From positions 62,001-126,000 of the forward strand of contig NZ_JAEHFY010000008.1 of NCBI RefSeq assembly GCF_016623585.1: 64,000 nt of DNA, written 5' to 3'. Under the pieces are notes generated by a model. That model worked only from the letters and a program-made list of their open reading frames with translations, was not told the DNA's origin and made no database searches. This DNA is from Pedobacter segetis (GTDB taxonomy: Bacteria > Bacteroidota > Bacteroidia > Sphingobacteriales > Sphingobacteriaceae). The first letter of the stretch is position 1. Every line of letters begins with the position of its first letter. The translations under genes and the position numbers were made by a program. Below, one piece after another: positions 54,414-63,634 of the stretch.

Positions 54414-55988
54414 TTAATATTTCGCTGATAATTCCTTAGCAACAGTTTCTAATACACTGGTCAGGCTATCATCAAATTTACCAGCTTTTAAAGCCGCTAA
54501 AACTTCTGGATGACGTTGTTCTAACTGTGTTGTATATTCTGCTTCAAATTCTTTTATCTTGTTAATGGGTACATTCCTCATCAGGTTTTTAACACCTGCA
54601 TAAATTATAGCCACTTGTTTTTCTACCGTAACAGGGGAGAATTGGCCTTGCTTTAGGATCTCTACGTTTCTAGCTCCTTTATCCAATACCAATTTAGTAG
54701 AGGCATCCAAATCAGAACCAAATTTAGAGAAAGCCTCTAATTCGCGGTAACTTGCTTGGTCTAGCTTAAGCGTACCTGCAACTTTCTTCATCGATTTAAT
54801 TTGAGCGTTACCACCCACACGAGATACAGAAATACCTACGTTAATTGCCGGGCGAACACCTGCGTTAAATAAATTAGATTCCAAAAATATCTGCCCATCT
54901 GTAATAGAAATCACGTTAGTTGGGATATAAGCAGAAACGTCGCCTGCTTGGGTTTCTATAATTGGCAATGCGGTTAAAGATCCACCACCTTTAACTATAC
55001 TTCTGATAGACTCTGGCAAATCGTTCATTTGTTGAGCGATAGAATCATTCTGGTTGATTTTTGCAGCTCTCTCTAATAAACGGCTGTGTAAATAAAACAC
55101 ATCACCCGGGTAAGCCTCACGTCCGGGAGGGCGTTTCAATAATAAAGAAACCTCTCTGTAAGCAACGGCTTGTTTAGAAAGATCATCATAAATGATCAAA
55201 GCTGGCCTTCCGGTATCACGGAAAAACTCACCAATAGCAGCACCTGCAAATGGAGCATAGAATTGCATAGGGGCAGGATCGGCCGCAGAAGCAGCAACAA
55301 TAACCGTGTAAGCCATTGCACCTTTTTCTTCTAACGCCTTAACAACGTTGGCAACGGTACTTGCTTTTTGCCCAATGGCAACATATATACAAAATACAGG
55401 TTGGCCTGCATCGTAAAATTCTTTTTGGTTGATGATGGTATCTATACAAACCGCAGATTTACCCGTTTGTCTATCGCCAATAACCAATTCACGTTGTCCA
55501 CGTCCAATCGGGATCATCGCATCAATAGCTTTGATACCAGTTTGTAATGGTTCTGTAACCGGCTGACGGTAAATTACGCCCGGGGCTTTACGCTCTAAAG
55601 GCATCTCGTAAGTTTTTCCGGCAATTGGCCCTTTCCCATCAATTGGCTGCCCTAGGGTATTAACCACACGTCCGCACATACCCTCACCTACATTAATAGA
55701 TGCAATACGTTTTGTACGCTTAATGGTATCGCCCTCTTTGATCTCATCAGACTGGCCTAGCAAAACCACCCCAACGTTATCTTCTTCCAAGTTTAAAACA
55801 ATACCTTGTAAACCCGATTCAAATTCAACCAGCTCACCAGCCTGTACTTTTGTTAAACCATAAACACGGGCAATACCATCACCAACTTGCAGTACGGTAC
55901 CAACTTCCTCTAATTCAGTTTCTGACTTAAAGCCTGACAATTGCTGACGTAAAATCGCTGAAACTTCATCTGGTCTTACTTCTACCAT
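54414..55988 (-). CDS. atpA: ATP synthase F1 subunit alpha
   Basis: The 524-residue alpha subunit is the non-catalytic nucleotide-binding partner of beta. It has an N-terminal crown, the P-loop [10 protein letters not shown] (about 170-179), and the alpha signature [14 protein letters not shown]. The start [17 protein letters not shown] is that of Bacteroidota alpha subunits. It is downstream of atpH by 137 nt, a spacer that contains a GC-rich block. It needs the beta subunit encoded elsewhere. Confidence 0.98.
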   Translation of the reverse strand: MVEVRPDEVSAILRQQLSGFKSETELEEVGTVLQVGDGIARVYGLTKVQAGELVEFESGLQGIVLNLEEDNVGVVLLGQSDEIKEGDTIKRTKRIASINVGEGMCGRVVNTLGQPIDGKGPIAGKTYEMPLERKAPGVIYRQPVTEPLQTGIKAIDAMIPIGRGQRELVIGDRQTGKSAVCIDTIINQKEFYDAGQPVFCIYVAIGQKASTVANVVKALEEKGAMAYTVIVAASAADPAPMQFYAPFAGAAIGEFFRDTGRPALIIYDDLSKQAVAYREVSLLLKRPPGREAYPGDVFYLHSRLLERAAKINQNDSIAQQMNDLPESIRSIVKGGGSLTALPIIETQAGDVSAYIPTNVISITDGQIFLESNLFNAGVRPAINVGISVSRVGGNAQIKSMKKVAGTLKLDQASYRELEAFSKFGSDLDASTKLVLDKGARNVEILKQGQFSPVTVEKQVAIIYAGVKNLMRNVPINKIKEFEAEYTTQLEQRHPEVLAALKAGKFDDSLTSVLETVAKELSAKY

Positions 55989-56045
55989 CTTTTTTTATTT
56001 AAGATTTTTTATTTTTTGAAAAACTAATTTCTGTAATTATTAACT

Positions 56046-56118
56046 CAATCCGGCCCGGCTATTCGCTCATACTCCACATGGCATTGTTCACAGGCCGGTA
56101 TCCGCTGCTATCCGGTAT
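56046..56118. repeat. GC-rich REP-like block between atpA and atpH
   Basis: A markedly GC-rich stretch (CCGGCCCGGC near the left end, GGCCGGTATCCGCTGC to the right) in an AT-rich operon spacer, with CCGGCC/GGCCGG able to pair across about 45 nt. It shares the word pattern CGCTC..ACTCC with the block at 917-962. A dispersed-repeat origin is inferred. Confidence 0.5.
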
Positions 56119-56125
56119 ATTAAAC

Positions 56126-56674
56126 TTAGGCAACCATCTTTTTAGAAAACTCCTTTTTAACCCTCGCTAAACTACTTGCAATACTGCTGTCAAACTGTTT
56201 ATCGCCAACGGTCAAAATAAAACCACCTATAAGGCCTGCATCAACAGATTCTTTTAACTTAACCTCGCCACCGGTTACCGCTTTCACTTTCTCTATTATT
56301 TCTTTTCTAGCCGTATCATTTAAAGGTGCTGCCGATATAATTTTAGCCGTAACAATATTTTTGAATACGTTATATTCTCTTAAAAACTCTTTTGCAACAC
56401 CGTAAATAATCTCGGCCCTACCCTTATCAACCACAATCTTTAAAAAGGCAGCGGTAACCTTATGGATCTTATCTCCAAAAACCCCTTTTATGATGGCGTT
56501 TTTTTTGCCCAGCGGAATGATAGGGTTTTTCACAACCGCTTGTAATTGTGGGTTCTGCTTTAATGTATCCACAAAAAGTTGCATATCGCCTTTGATTTCC
56601 TCTAGCGCTTTCTGTTCTAAAGCTAAATCTAAAAGAGACTTTGCATACCGTGATGCTACTTTAATTTCTGACAT
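56126..56674 (-). CDS. atpH: ATP synthase F1 subunit delta
   Basis: The 182-residue delta subunit (OSCP) has an N-terminal helical domain (SEIKVASRYAKSLLDLALEQ) and a C-terminal domain with the conserved KLKESVDAGLIGGFILTVGDKQFDSSI near 137-165, which joins F1 to the peripheral stalk of subunit b. It is normal in size. It sits between atpF and atpA as in most bacteria. Confidence 0.96.
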   Translation of the reverse strand: MSEIKVASRYAKSLLDLALEQKALEEIKGDMQLFVDTLKQNPQLQAVVKNPIIPLGKKNAIIKGVFGDKIHKVTAAFLKIVVDKGRAEIIYGVAKEFLREYNVFKNIVTAKIISAAPLNDTARKEIIEKVKAVTGGEVKLKESVDAGLIGGFILTVGDKQFDSSIASSLARVKKEFSKKMVA

Positions 56675-56689
56675 ATCTTTTAGTTCATT

Positions 56690-56776
56690 AGTTGAAATAG
56701 TGCATTAGTCTTTTTACTGATTACTTGTTTTACAGATTACCGATTACTAAAAACCGATTACCGACTACATTTCACC
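56690..56776. repeat. low-complexity self-complementary spacer between atpF and atpH
   Basis: Words such as GATTAC, CGATTACC and TTAGTC repeat and mirror each other; GTTGAAAT at the left end mirrors ATTTCACC at the right end. It is less perfect than the copies at 7459 and 54341 but occupies the same kind of site. Confidence 0.45.
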
Positions 56777-56782
56777 AAAATA

Positions 56783-57277
56783 CTAGTTTAACTTCACATC
56801 CTTCAACAAGTCTCCTACCAAGGCATCTTGTTTTTGTTTATCGTCAAATTGCTTGCGTAAAACTTTCTCTGCAATATCTAAAGATAGGCTAGCTACTTGG
56901 TTTTTAACTTCCCTCAAAGCAGCAATTTTTTGGTTATTGATCTCTATTCTTGCTTTTTCGATCATTTTTGCACCTTCTTCTTGCGCTGCATTTTTTGCAT
57001 CGGCAACAATTTGGTCTTTCAATTCTTTAGCTTCTTTTAAAATCTCATCACGCTCCACTCTAGCTTGTTTTAATAAAGCTTCGTTCTCGTTAGATAAACG
57101 AGCCATCTCTTCTCTTGCTAAATCTGCTTTATTTAAAGCATCTTCAATTGAGAGCTCACGCTCATGAATGGCACCTAATACAGGTTTCCAGGCTAACTTT
57201 TTTAATAGTACTATAAGTATCAAAAAAGAAACTGCTGTCCAAAAAACCAATCCAATACTTGGGGTTACTAAATCCAT
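56783..57277 (-). CDS. atpF: ATP synthase F0 subunit b
   Basis: A 164-residue b subunit with one N-terminal transmembrane helix (about 5-26, LVTPSIGLVFWTAVSFLILIVL) followed by a long charged coiled coil (about 30-150). It forms the homodimeric peripheral stalk that holds F1 still. The length is typical. It lies between atpE and atpH. Confidence 0.96.
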   Translation of the reverse strand: MDLVTPSIGLVFWTAVSFLILIVLLKKLAWKPVLGAIHERELSIEDALNKADLAREEMARLSNENEALLKQARVERDEILKEAKELKDQIVADAKNAAQEEGAKMIEKARIEINNQKIAALREVKNQVASLSLDIAEKVLRKQFDDKQKQDALVGDLLKDVKLN

Positions 57278-57355
57278 CTTATTGCTATACTAATTTTATG
57301 TTAATCATTTTAAAAACCAGAAATGCAACCAATCGTTACATTTCTGGTTTAATTC

Positions 57356-57586
<231 letters not shown>

Positions 57587-57618
57587 TTATATATGATTGT
57601 TAAACAAAATGTTTCTAA

Positions 57619-58734
57619 TTAATGATGATGCTCTTCTACCGCCATACCTATAAATAGGGCGGCAAGCATCGTAAAAATAAAGGCCTGTAAAAAGGCAACC
57701 AATAATTCCAGAACATCCATAAAAATTACAAATGAAATAGAAACAGGGGCCATGGCCAATGTCTTAAATATAAATATCAATGAGATTAAACTCAATACTA
57801 TAATATGCCCGGCGGTTATGTTTGCAAATAAACGGATCATTAAGGCAAAGGGTTTAGAAAATATACCTATAACCTCTACTACCCACATGATGGGCAATAA
57901 CCAAAAAGGAACGTCTGGTTTAAATATGTGCCCCCAATAATATTTGTTGCCGTTGATGTTCACAACAATTAAGATAATTACCGATAGAACCAGGGTTACG
58001 GCAATGTTACCGGTTACGTTTGCGCTTCCTGGGAATAAAGGCACTAGGCCCATTAAGTTATTGATCCAGATAAAGAAAAACACGGTTAACAACAAAGGCA
58101 TAAATTTCTCAAATTTATAGCCAATATTAGGCCTCGCAATATCGTCCCTAATAAAAATGATTATCGGCTCTATCCAAGATTGTAAACCCTTTGGGGCTTT
58201 CCCAATTCTATTTTTGTAAGAATTTGCAACTTTGGTAAATATCAAAACCAGAACGATAACAGATATGAATAATGCCGCTACGTTCTTTGTGATTGAAAAA
58301 TCGATTATTTTAGAAGAGACCTCTTCATTAACTTTACCATCATTGCCTAAAACAACAATGTGTTCTTCTTCATTAAGATAGGTGTAGTTTTTCCCTTTAT
58401 AAGGGATAGCTTCATGATGCTCATTAAGAAGATTGGCAGAAGAAAAAATCTCTAAACCAGAAGGTGTAAATAAAATAACGGGTAACGGAATAGAGGTATG
58501 CCCCCATAGATGCCAACTGTGCGAATCGCCGATGTGTTCTAAAATAACAACTGTTGGATCAAATTTCTCGCTTTTCTCTTCATGTGTTCCCGTGGTTACT
58601 TCTTCTTTAACCACCTCTTGAATATCTTGATTTTGTTGGCGGGCATAAGAATTAAACGATAAAAATAGCATGGAAAAAGCGAATACAGCCTTTATTGATG
58701 AATTTTTATAATTTAAAAAGTGGCTAAAATCCAT
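57619..58734 (-). CDS. atpB: ATP synthase F0 subunit a with a long N-terminal extension
   Basis: A 371-residue subunit a, about 100 residues longer than the E. coli protein. Residues 1-33 look like a signal peptide (AVFAFSMLFLSFNSYA), and 34-150 form a hydrophilic, probably periplasmic domain (HIGDSHSWHLWGHTSIPLP). The transmembrane part follows from about 150, with the essential Arg in KPFALMIRLFANITAGH and a His-rich C-terminus (EEHHH). Long N-termini are known in Bacteroidota. It forms the proton path with the c ring. Confidence 0.95.
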   Translation of the reverse strand: MDFSHFLNYKNSSIKAVFAFSMLFLSFNSYARQQNQDIQEVVKEEVTTGTHEEKSEKFDPTVVILEHIGDSHSWHLWGHTSIPLPVILFTPSGLEIFSSANLLNEHHEAIPYKGKNYTYLNEEEHIVVLGNDGKVNEEVSSKIIDFSITKNVAALFISVIVLVLIFTKVANSYKNRIGKAPKGLQSWIEPIIIFIRDDIARPNIGYKFEKFMPLLLTVFFFIWINNLMGLVPLFPGSANVTGNIAVTLVLSVIILIVVNINGNKYYWGHIFKPDVPFWLLPIMWVVEVIGIFSKPFALMIRLFANITAGHIIVLSLISLIFIFKTLAMAPVSISFVIFMDVLELLVAFLQAFIFTMLAALFIGMAVEEHHH

Positions 58735-58748
58735 TTATTACGTGTTTT

Positions 58749-59138
58749 TTACTTCTTGATTTGGTGGCGCAAGTTACGTAACAAACAATAAATTTCAAAG
58801 GTTGTAAACAATAAATAAACAGAAAAAAAGTTGAGCATAAATAAAACACTATCTACCTTGATTTTTTGCGTGTAAATAAGGATAAACGCCAATGTTAAAA
58901 TTAAGCGTATTACAATGGCCCCTAGCAAAATGCTGCTTTGCTGATCGCCGCCTTTTTTTAAGCCTATGTAAGAGAACAAATAAACCAATAGCGTAATAAA
59001 TGCCATGTAAAAAAAAACCACCCAAAAATGCGGTATCAAAAAATGGTTTGGAAAATATAGATAGTCTATGGTCCAATAACCCAATGCCGCCAAAATAACC
59101 AGCATTATATAGAGAAAAGAAAAAATTTTAAGTGTCAA
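58749..59138 (-). CDS. four-helix membrane protein of the ATP synthase operon (AtpI position)
   Basis: A 129-residue membrane protein with about four transmembrane helices (5-22, 33-52, 65-87, 96-118). It sits between atpZ and atpB, where AtpI (UncI) is found in other bacteria. Sequence similarity to AtpI is weak by eye. A chaperone role in c-ring assembly is inferred from position only. It is 2 nt after atpZ and 14 nt before atpB. Confidence 0.82.
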   Translation of the reverse strand: MTLKIFSFLYIMLVILAALGYWTIDYLYFPNHFLIPHFWVVFFYMAFITLLVYLFSYIGLKKGGDQQSSILLGAIVIRLILTLAFILIYTQKIKVDSVLFMLNFFSVYLLFTTFEIYCLLRNLRHQIKK

Positions 59139-59140
59139 TG

Positions 59141-59359
59141 TTATTTTAAAGCTTTAAAAACAAAATATAAGGAGATGGCAACCCCTAACAAACTAAAGCC
59201 TGCTGTGTAGTAAGGGGTTTGGTTTTGCGTACTTTCATCAATCTTGTAGCCTATAAAAGTAAAAACGCCGATAATACCTACCATTTGAAACCCTAGGGAA
59301 GAATATTTGGCATATGAATTAAGCCGTTGCCTCTCTTTTTCCGATTGCTTCTGGTCCAT
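59141..59359 (-). CDS. atpZ: AtpZ/AtpI family protein
   Basis: A 72-residue protein with two transmembrane helices (about 19-38 and 47-69) and the AtpZ pattern NSYAKYSSLGFQMVGIIGVF, GYKIDE. AtpZ is thought to help F0 assembly or magnesium/calcium handling. Its start overlaps the bactofilin stop by 41 nt in a different frame; no later start keeps both helices, so the overlap is likely real and couples translation. Confidence 0.88.
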   Translation of the reverse strand: MDQKQSEKERQRLNSYAKYSSLGFQMVGIIGVFTFIGYKIDESTQNQTPYYTAGFSLLGVAISLYFVFKALK

Positions 59360-59753
59360 TAAAAATTGGTTTGTGAATAGATTTTGTTTGTGAAATCCCG
59401 GTTTGGCACTGGCCTGTTAAATTAGCGCCATTTTCTACCACCAATTTATTAGATGAAATATCGCCAATTAAACTTGAAGTTGCCTTTAAGAACAATATTT
59501 CTGCGGTACAGATGTTGCCATTAACCTTCCCGTTAATCTCGGCACTTTCAGAATTGATGTTCCCGATCACTTCGCCCGTACTACCTATTACAACTTTGGC
59601 TTTAGAGATAATATTCCCTTCAATTTTACCATCAATCCTCACATCCCCTTTGGTGTTTAAGTTCCCTTTAATTTCTGTACCTAAACCTACAATATTGATA
59701 GAGCCTGCCTTTAGTTCTTTATCGGTAATTTCAGTTTTTCTGTTTTTAAACAT
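59319..59753 (-). CDS. bactofilin (polymer-forming cytoskeletal protein)
   Basis: A 144-residue bactofilin with a right-handed beta-helix core (about 20-110) built of short repeats such as GDVRIDGKIEGNII and GEVIGNINSESAEINGKVNGNI, with disordered N- and C-termini. Bactofilins polymerise without nucleotide and often work with M23 peptidases in shaping the wall; here an M23 peptidase gene lies 10 nt upstream, as in other bacteria. It overlaps atpZ by 41 nt. Confidence 0.94.
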   Translation of the reverse strand: MFKNRKTEITDKELKAGSINIVGLGTEIKGNLNTKGDVRIDGKIEGNIISKAKVVIGSTGEVIGNINSESAEINGKVNGNICTAEILFLKATSSLIGDISSNKLVVENGANLTGQCQTGISQTKSIHKPIFNGPEAIGKREATA

Positions 59754-59763
59754 GTTTATTGTT

Positions 59764-60630
59764 TTAAAATGTCATATAATTCTTTGGGTTAACGGCCGCC
59801 CCGTTAAACCAAAGTTCAAAATGAAGGTGCGGGCCAGTAGAAAACTCACCAGTGTTTCCAACGATAGCTATTACCTCACCTACCCTCACAAAACTCCCCA
59901 CCTTTTTCAATAGTACAGAACAATGTTTATATATTGATAAGAGGTTATTGCTATGCTGTAAAACAATTACATAACCTGTTTCTGAAGTAAAGTTAGAAAA
60001 CACAACGGTTCCTTCCAAAGTTGCTTTGATGTTTTCGTTTTTCCTTGTGGCAACATCGATCCCGTAATGCTGCTTTTTAGGATCAAAATCTTGGGTTATT
60101 TGCCCTCTCAACGGGCTAAAAAAAGTATATGAGGCAATCCCTGTTTTTACTTTGTCATTGTCATCGTTCAAATCAAATTTCCCCTCAGATTCTATCATTT
60201 TTCTTAGGTCTTTTTCCTCTTTAGAGATTTTCTGATTTAAAACTATGCTATCCGTTGCTTTTGAATTATCGGTTTCTGGTTTTTTTGGTTGTTTGGTGCC
60301 AATGTTTCCATCAATTACATTTTTTAGATTTTTCAAATAAGCATCGTTAGCTTTTGCCAGTTGTTCTAAAGAATCTACTTTAGAATAGGCAGCAACGATG
60401 TCTTTTTTTGAACTTGCATCCGTAACCCCTGTCAAATATTCTTTTAAGGGAGTAAATCTTATAGTGGTAATGGTTAGAAATATGAATAAAATGGCAAAAG
60501 CCGCAGCACCAATAATTAAATACCATAATGAAGCATTAAATGAAGCTTTCTCCTCAAAAGTATCGTCATTTAAAATGACCAATTTGTATTTCTCTTTAAG
60601 CTTTTCTATGAGTTTTTTTCTCTTACTCAT
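59764..60630 (-). CDS. M23 family metallopeptidase, membrane-anchored
   Basis: A 288-residue protein with a short cytoplasmic start, one transmembrane helix (about 32-53, LWYLIIGAAAFAILFIFLT), a coiled-coil linker and a C-terminal LytM/M23 endopeptidase domain (about 168-288). The zinc ligands are complete: HYGIDVATR (H...D) and PHLHFELW. It should cut cross-links in the periplasm. It heads the operon ahead of bactofilin and the ATP synthase genes and is divergent from the SprE-like gene. Confidence 0.94.
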   Translation of the reverse strand: MSKRKKLIEKLKEKYKLVILNDDTFEEKASFNASLWYLIIGAAAFAILFIFLTITTIRFTPLKEYLTGVTDASSKKDIVAAYSKVDSLEQLAKANDAYLKNLKNVIDGNIGTKQPKKPETDNSKATDSIVLNQKISKEEKDLRKMIESEGKFDLNDDNDKVKTGIASYTFFSPLRGQITQDFDPKKQHYGIDVATRKNENIKATLEGTVVFSNFTSETGYVIVLQHSNNLLSIYKHCSVLLKKVGSFVRVGEVIAIVGNTGEFSTGPHLHFELWFNGAAVNPKNYMTF

Positions 60631-60694
60631 TTATTGGGGATAAAAATCTTATCTTAATTAATATCTTTAATTCGTTATTATCGGCAATATAAAA

Positions 60695-60702
60695 TAATTT
60701 TG
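60695..60702 (+). promoter_or_regulatory. -7 box of the SprE-like gene
   Basis: TAATTTTG is an exact TAnnTTTG match, 35 nt before the TTG start of the SprE-like gene. The -33 box is poor. It lies in the divergent spacer with the M23 gene. Confidence 0.5.
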
Positions 60703-60736
60703 CCCGTATTAAATTACAACGCCTAAAATTAAAATA

Positions 60737-63634
60737 TTGAAAATATCACAAAAGGGATTTCTTGTTTTTTTGAGTGTGTTATTTTGCATGATCACAATTA
60801 GTTGTTCTTCTAAAAAGAAAAGCGGTAAGAAAACTAAATTTATGAAAAATGTAACGGCGCATTATAACATTTATTTTAATGCCCGCGAGCAGCTAAAAGA
60901 AAGTAAACTAACCATAAGAAACTCAAGAGAAGATGATTTTAGCCAAACCTTGTCCATTTTCCCATTGCCAGACGAGTCATCATCTGCAAATGAAGAAGAA
61001 AACCTTAATACCGTTATTACTAAAGTTAATAGAATAGCGGTAGAAAAATATGATAGCAAATGGTTAGATGATTCATTTTTGTTGTTGGCTGAGGCTGAGT
61101 ACCTAAAAAGGGACTTTTATAACGCAATTGAGTACGATAGCTATGTAAGCATTACTTTCCCTGATGAGAAAAAGAATAAAATTGCGGCTTATTTGGGGCA
61201 GGTAAAAAGTGATTTTGCGCTAGACCTTAACGATGAGGCAGATTCTGTTTTAAAATTAGCTAAAGCCTTAAATTTTAAATATCAACAAGATGAATTAGAG
61301 GCTTCACAAGCAGAGCTTGCGTTACGTAAAAACAACCTACCAGAGGCTATTGACCATCTTTCAAAAGCCGTAGGGCAAACCAAAGAAAAATATCTAAAAA
61401 CAAGATGGAGATATATTTTAGCACAATTGCAAGAGAAAAACGGACAACCCGATAAAGCAGCCTTCAATTATGATAAAATCGCAAAAAGCAATGCGGCCTT
61501 TGAAATATCTTTTAATGCCAATTTATCTAAAATTAGGATTACGGAAAACCAACAAGGAAAAGAGTTTGATAAGATCGCTACTTTAAAAAGGTTATTAAAA
61601 GAAGATAAGAACCAAGAATTTAAAGAGCAAATTTATTACCAGATCGGAAATGCCTACGCAGACAAAAATGACTTGGCAAATGCCGATCTTTTTTATTCTA
61701 CTTCTGCCCATACGGTTCCGGGTACGGTTAAGCAAAAAGGCTTGAGTTACCTTAAATTAGCACAGATCAATTTTGAGCAATTAAAGGATTACAAGAAATC
61801 TCAGCTCTATTATGATAGTACTTTGCAATATTTGCCTAAAACCTATCCGGGCTATAACGAGATAGCCGTTAAAGCAAACAATCTTCAATATTTGGCAGAT
61901 AGATTAAACATTATAGACGATCAAAAAGAACTGTTGCAACTTTCTAATCTTTCTGAAGATGATCTGGCTAAAAAATTGGATCAGAAATTTGTAGTGAAAA
62001 CAGCTTTAGACCCAAATCAAAACAGTATTGTAAATAGCGGGGCTTTAACAAGCATACAAGATTTTTCTGCCTCTAACAAAACAGCGGGCACTTTTTATTT
62101 TTATAATAATGCGGCATTAAGCCAGGGTTTATCATCGTTTAAACAAAAATGGGGAAACAGAAAGTTGGCGGATAATTGGCGTATTAGCGATGTGAGCTTG
62201 CCAACAGAGGCGGCAAAAAACGGGAATTATCCCAGTAACCTAGGAACCGGGGTTGATGCAGATATTTCTACCATTGGCGAAAATGTAGATTCTTTGAAAG
62301 CGAGGTTTATCAGAACAATTCCTTACAGCCCTTACCAAAAGTTTCAAGCTAATAATAAGATCGCTAAAGCCTTGTATGAGATTGCCGGTTTCTACAAAGA
62401 TGTTTTGAAAGACAATTTGGAGGCTGTAGAAGCTTATGAAGCTATCGTTTTAAATTATCCCAATCAAGAAAATGCTGCCAGTATATATTATCAACTATAT
62501 AGATTAACGGCCGCTATGGATAAAAACACTTCTGAAAAATATAAACAAGAACTGTTAGAAAAATATCCAGGCTCTATATATGCCAAAACAATTTTGGACC
62601 CAAATTATGGTAAAGATGCCGAACTTTTAAAACAGAAAATCAAAGACTATTATGATGCTGTTTATGAAACATACAAACTAAAGAAGTACGATGAGGTATT
62701 AAAAAAAATAGATGATTTAAAAGCTAAAGTTGATGACTTTAAAGAGATGGATGCAAAATACGCCTATTTAAAATCGTTGGCTATTGGCCATACACAAAAA
62801 GCACCCGTATTTTTGGCTAGTTTAAATGAAATAGCTACCAACTATCCTAATGATGCTGAGGTTACACCAAGGGTTAAAAAGCAGATCAGCTTTATTGAGG
62901 CAAACCAAACAGCTTTTAATTTAAGACCTACCGCTTTGATAGATCAAGACGGAAATGACTATTTATTAGATCGACCTGTTTTTGTAGATATTCCTAAAAT
63001 AGAGGATAAAAAACCCGAACCTATTAAAGTTGTTGCCGAAGCAAAAAAAGTTGATGAGCCCAAGCAGGAAAAGCCAAAAGTAACAGAACCCAAAAAGGAA
63101 GAACCTAAAGAGGAGATAAAACCAGTAGAACAGGTTACGAAAATTGAAAACCCGGCAATAGCAATTCCCAATAACGAAGTTGGTAAAGAGGCTCCAATCG
63201 TTCCTGAAGTATTAAAACCGGTACCGGTAGCAGAAGAACCAAAGGTAATAGTGCCAGAAAAGCCCAAAGCTATTGAGTTTACGGATAATACCAGGCAGAA
63301 ATACTTTATTGTGATAGATATTTCTGACCCAAAACAAAATATTGCCCAGCCGTTTTCTAAGCTATCTCAATATTTTTATTCTAAATTTGACCCCTCATCT
63401 GTAAGGCTGGTGATCAGGGTTGTTGGAGGTACAGAAAAGTTTATCATCATCAGTGGCGATTTTTACACCCAACAAGAGGTACAAACTGTTTCTGATGATC
63501 TAAACAGTAGTTTGCCTAAAATTATGGAAGGCCAAACAAACCTTTATCAAAAGTTTGTGGTGTCTGAAAGTAATTTAAAGCTTTTGGTAAGTAAGGATGC
63601 CATTGATCAGTACTTAAAATTTATTTCGAAATAA
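60737..63634 (+). CDS. porW: type IX secretion protein SprE/PorW-like TPR lipoprotein
   Basis: A 965-residue lipoprotein (MITISCSSKKK, lipid Cys near 23) with the family's N-terminal NVTAHYNIYFNAREQL segment, then TPR-like helical repeats to about residue 740. A Pro/Glu/Lys-rich linker (about 755-850) and a compact C-terminal domain (KYFIVIDISDPKQN) follow. SprE in Flavobacterium and PorW in Porphyromonas are needed for type IX secretion and gliding. The start is TTG 60737 with no ATG nearby. It is followed directly by a penicillin-binding protein gene whose ATG overlaps its stop. Confidence 0.88.
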   Translation: MKISQKGFLVFLSVLFCMITISCSSKKKSGKKTKFMKNVTAHYNIYFNAREQLKESKLTIRNSREDDFSQTLSIFPLPDESSSANEEENLNTVITKVNRIAVEKYDSKWLDDSFLLLAEAEYLKRDFYNAIEYDSYVSITFPDEKKNKIAAYLGQVKSDFALDLNDEADSVLKLAKALNFKYQQDELEASQAELALRKNNLPEAIDHLSKAVGQTKEKYLKTRWRYILAQLQEKNGQPDKAAFNYDKIAKSNAAFEISFNANLSKIRITENQQGKEFDKIATLKRLLKEDKNQEFKEQIYYQIGNAYADKNDLANADLFYSTSAHTVPGTVKQKGLSYLKLAQINFEQLKDYKKSQLYYDSTLQYLPKTYPGYNEIAVKANNLQYLADRLNIIDDQKELLQLSNLSEDDLAKKLDQKFVVKTALDPNQNSIVNSGALTSIQDFSASNKTAGTFYFYNNAALSQGLSSFKQKWGNRKLADNWRISDVSLPTEAAKNGNYPSNLGTGVDADISTIGENVDSLKARFIRTIPYSPYQKFQANNKIAKALYEIAGFYKDVLKDNLEAVEAYEAIVLNYPNQENAASIYYQLYRLTAAMDKNTSEKYKQELLEKYPGSIYAKTILDPNYGKDAELLKQKIKDYYDAVYETYKLKKYDEVLKKIDDLKAKVDDFKEMDAKYAYLKSLAIGHTQKAPVFLASLNEIATNYPNDAEVTPRVKKQISFIEANQTAFNLRPTALIDQDGNDYLLDRPVFVDIPKIEDKKPEPIKVVAEAKKVDEPKQEKPKVTEPKKEEPKEEIKPVEQVTKIENPAIAIPNNEVGKEAPIVPEVLKPVPVAEEPKVIVPEKPKAIEFTDNTRQKYFIVIDISDPKQNIAQPFSKLSQYFYSKFDPSSVRLVIRVVGGTEKFIIISGDFYTQQEVQTVSDDLNSSLPKIMEGQTNLYQKFVVSESNLKLLVSKDAIDQYLKFISK

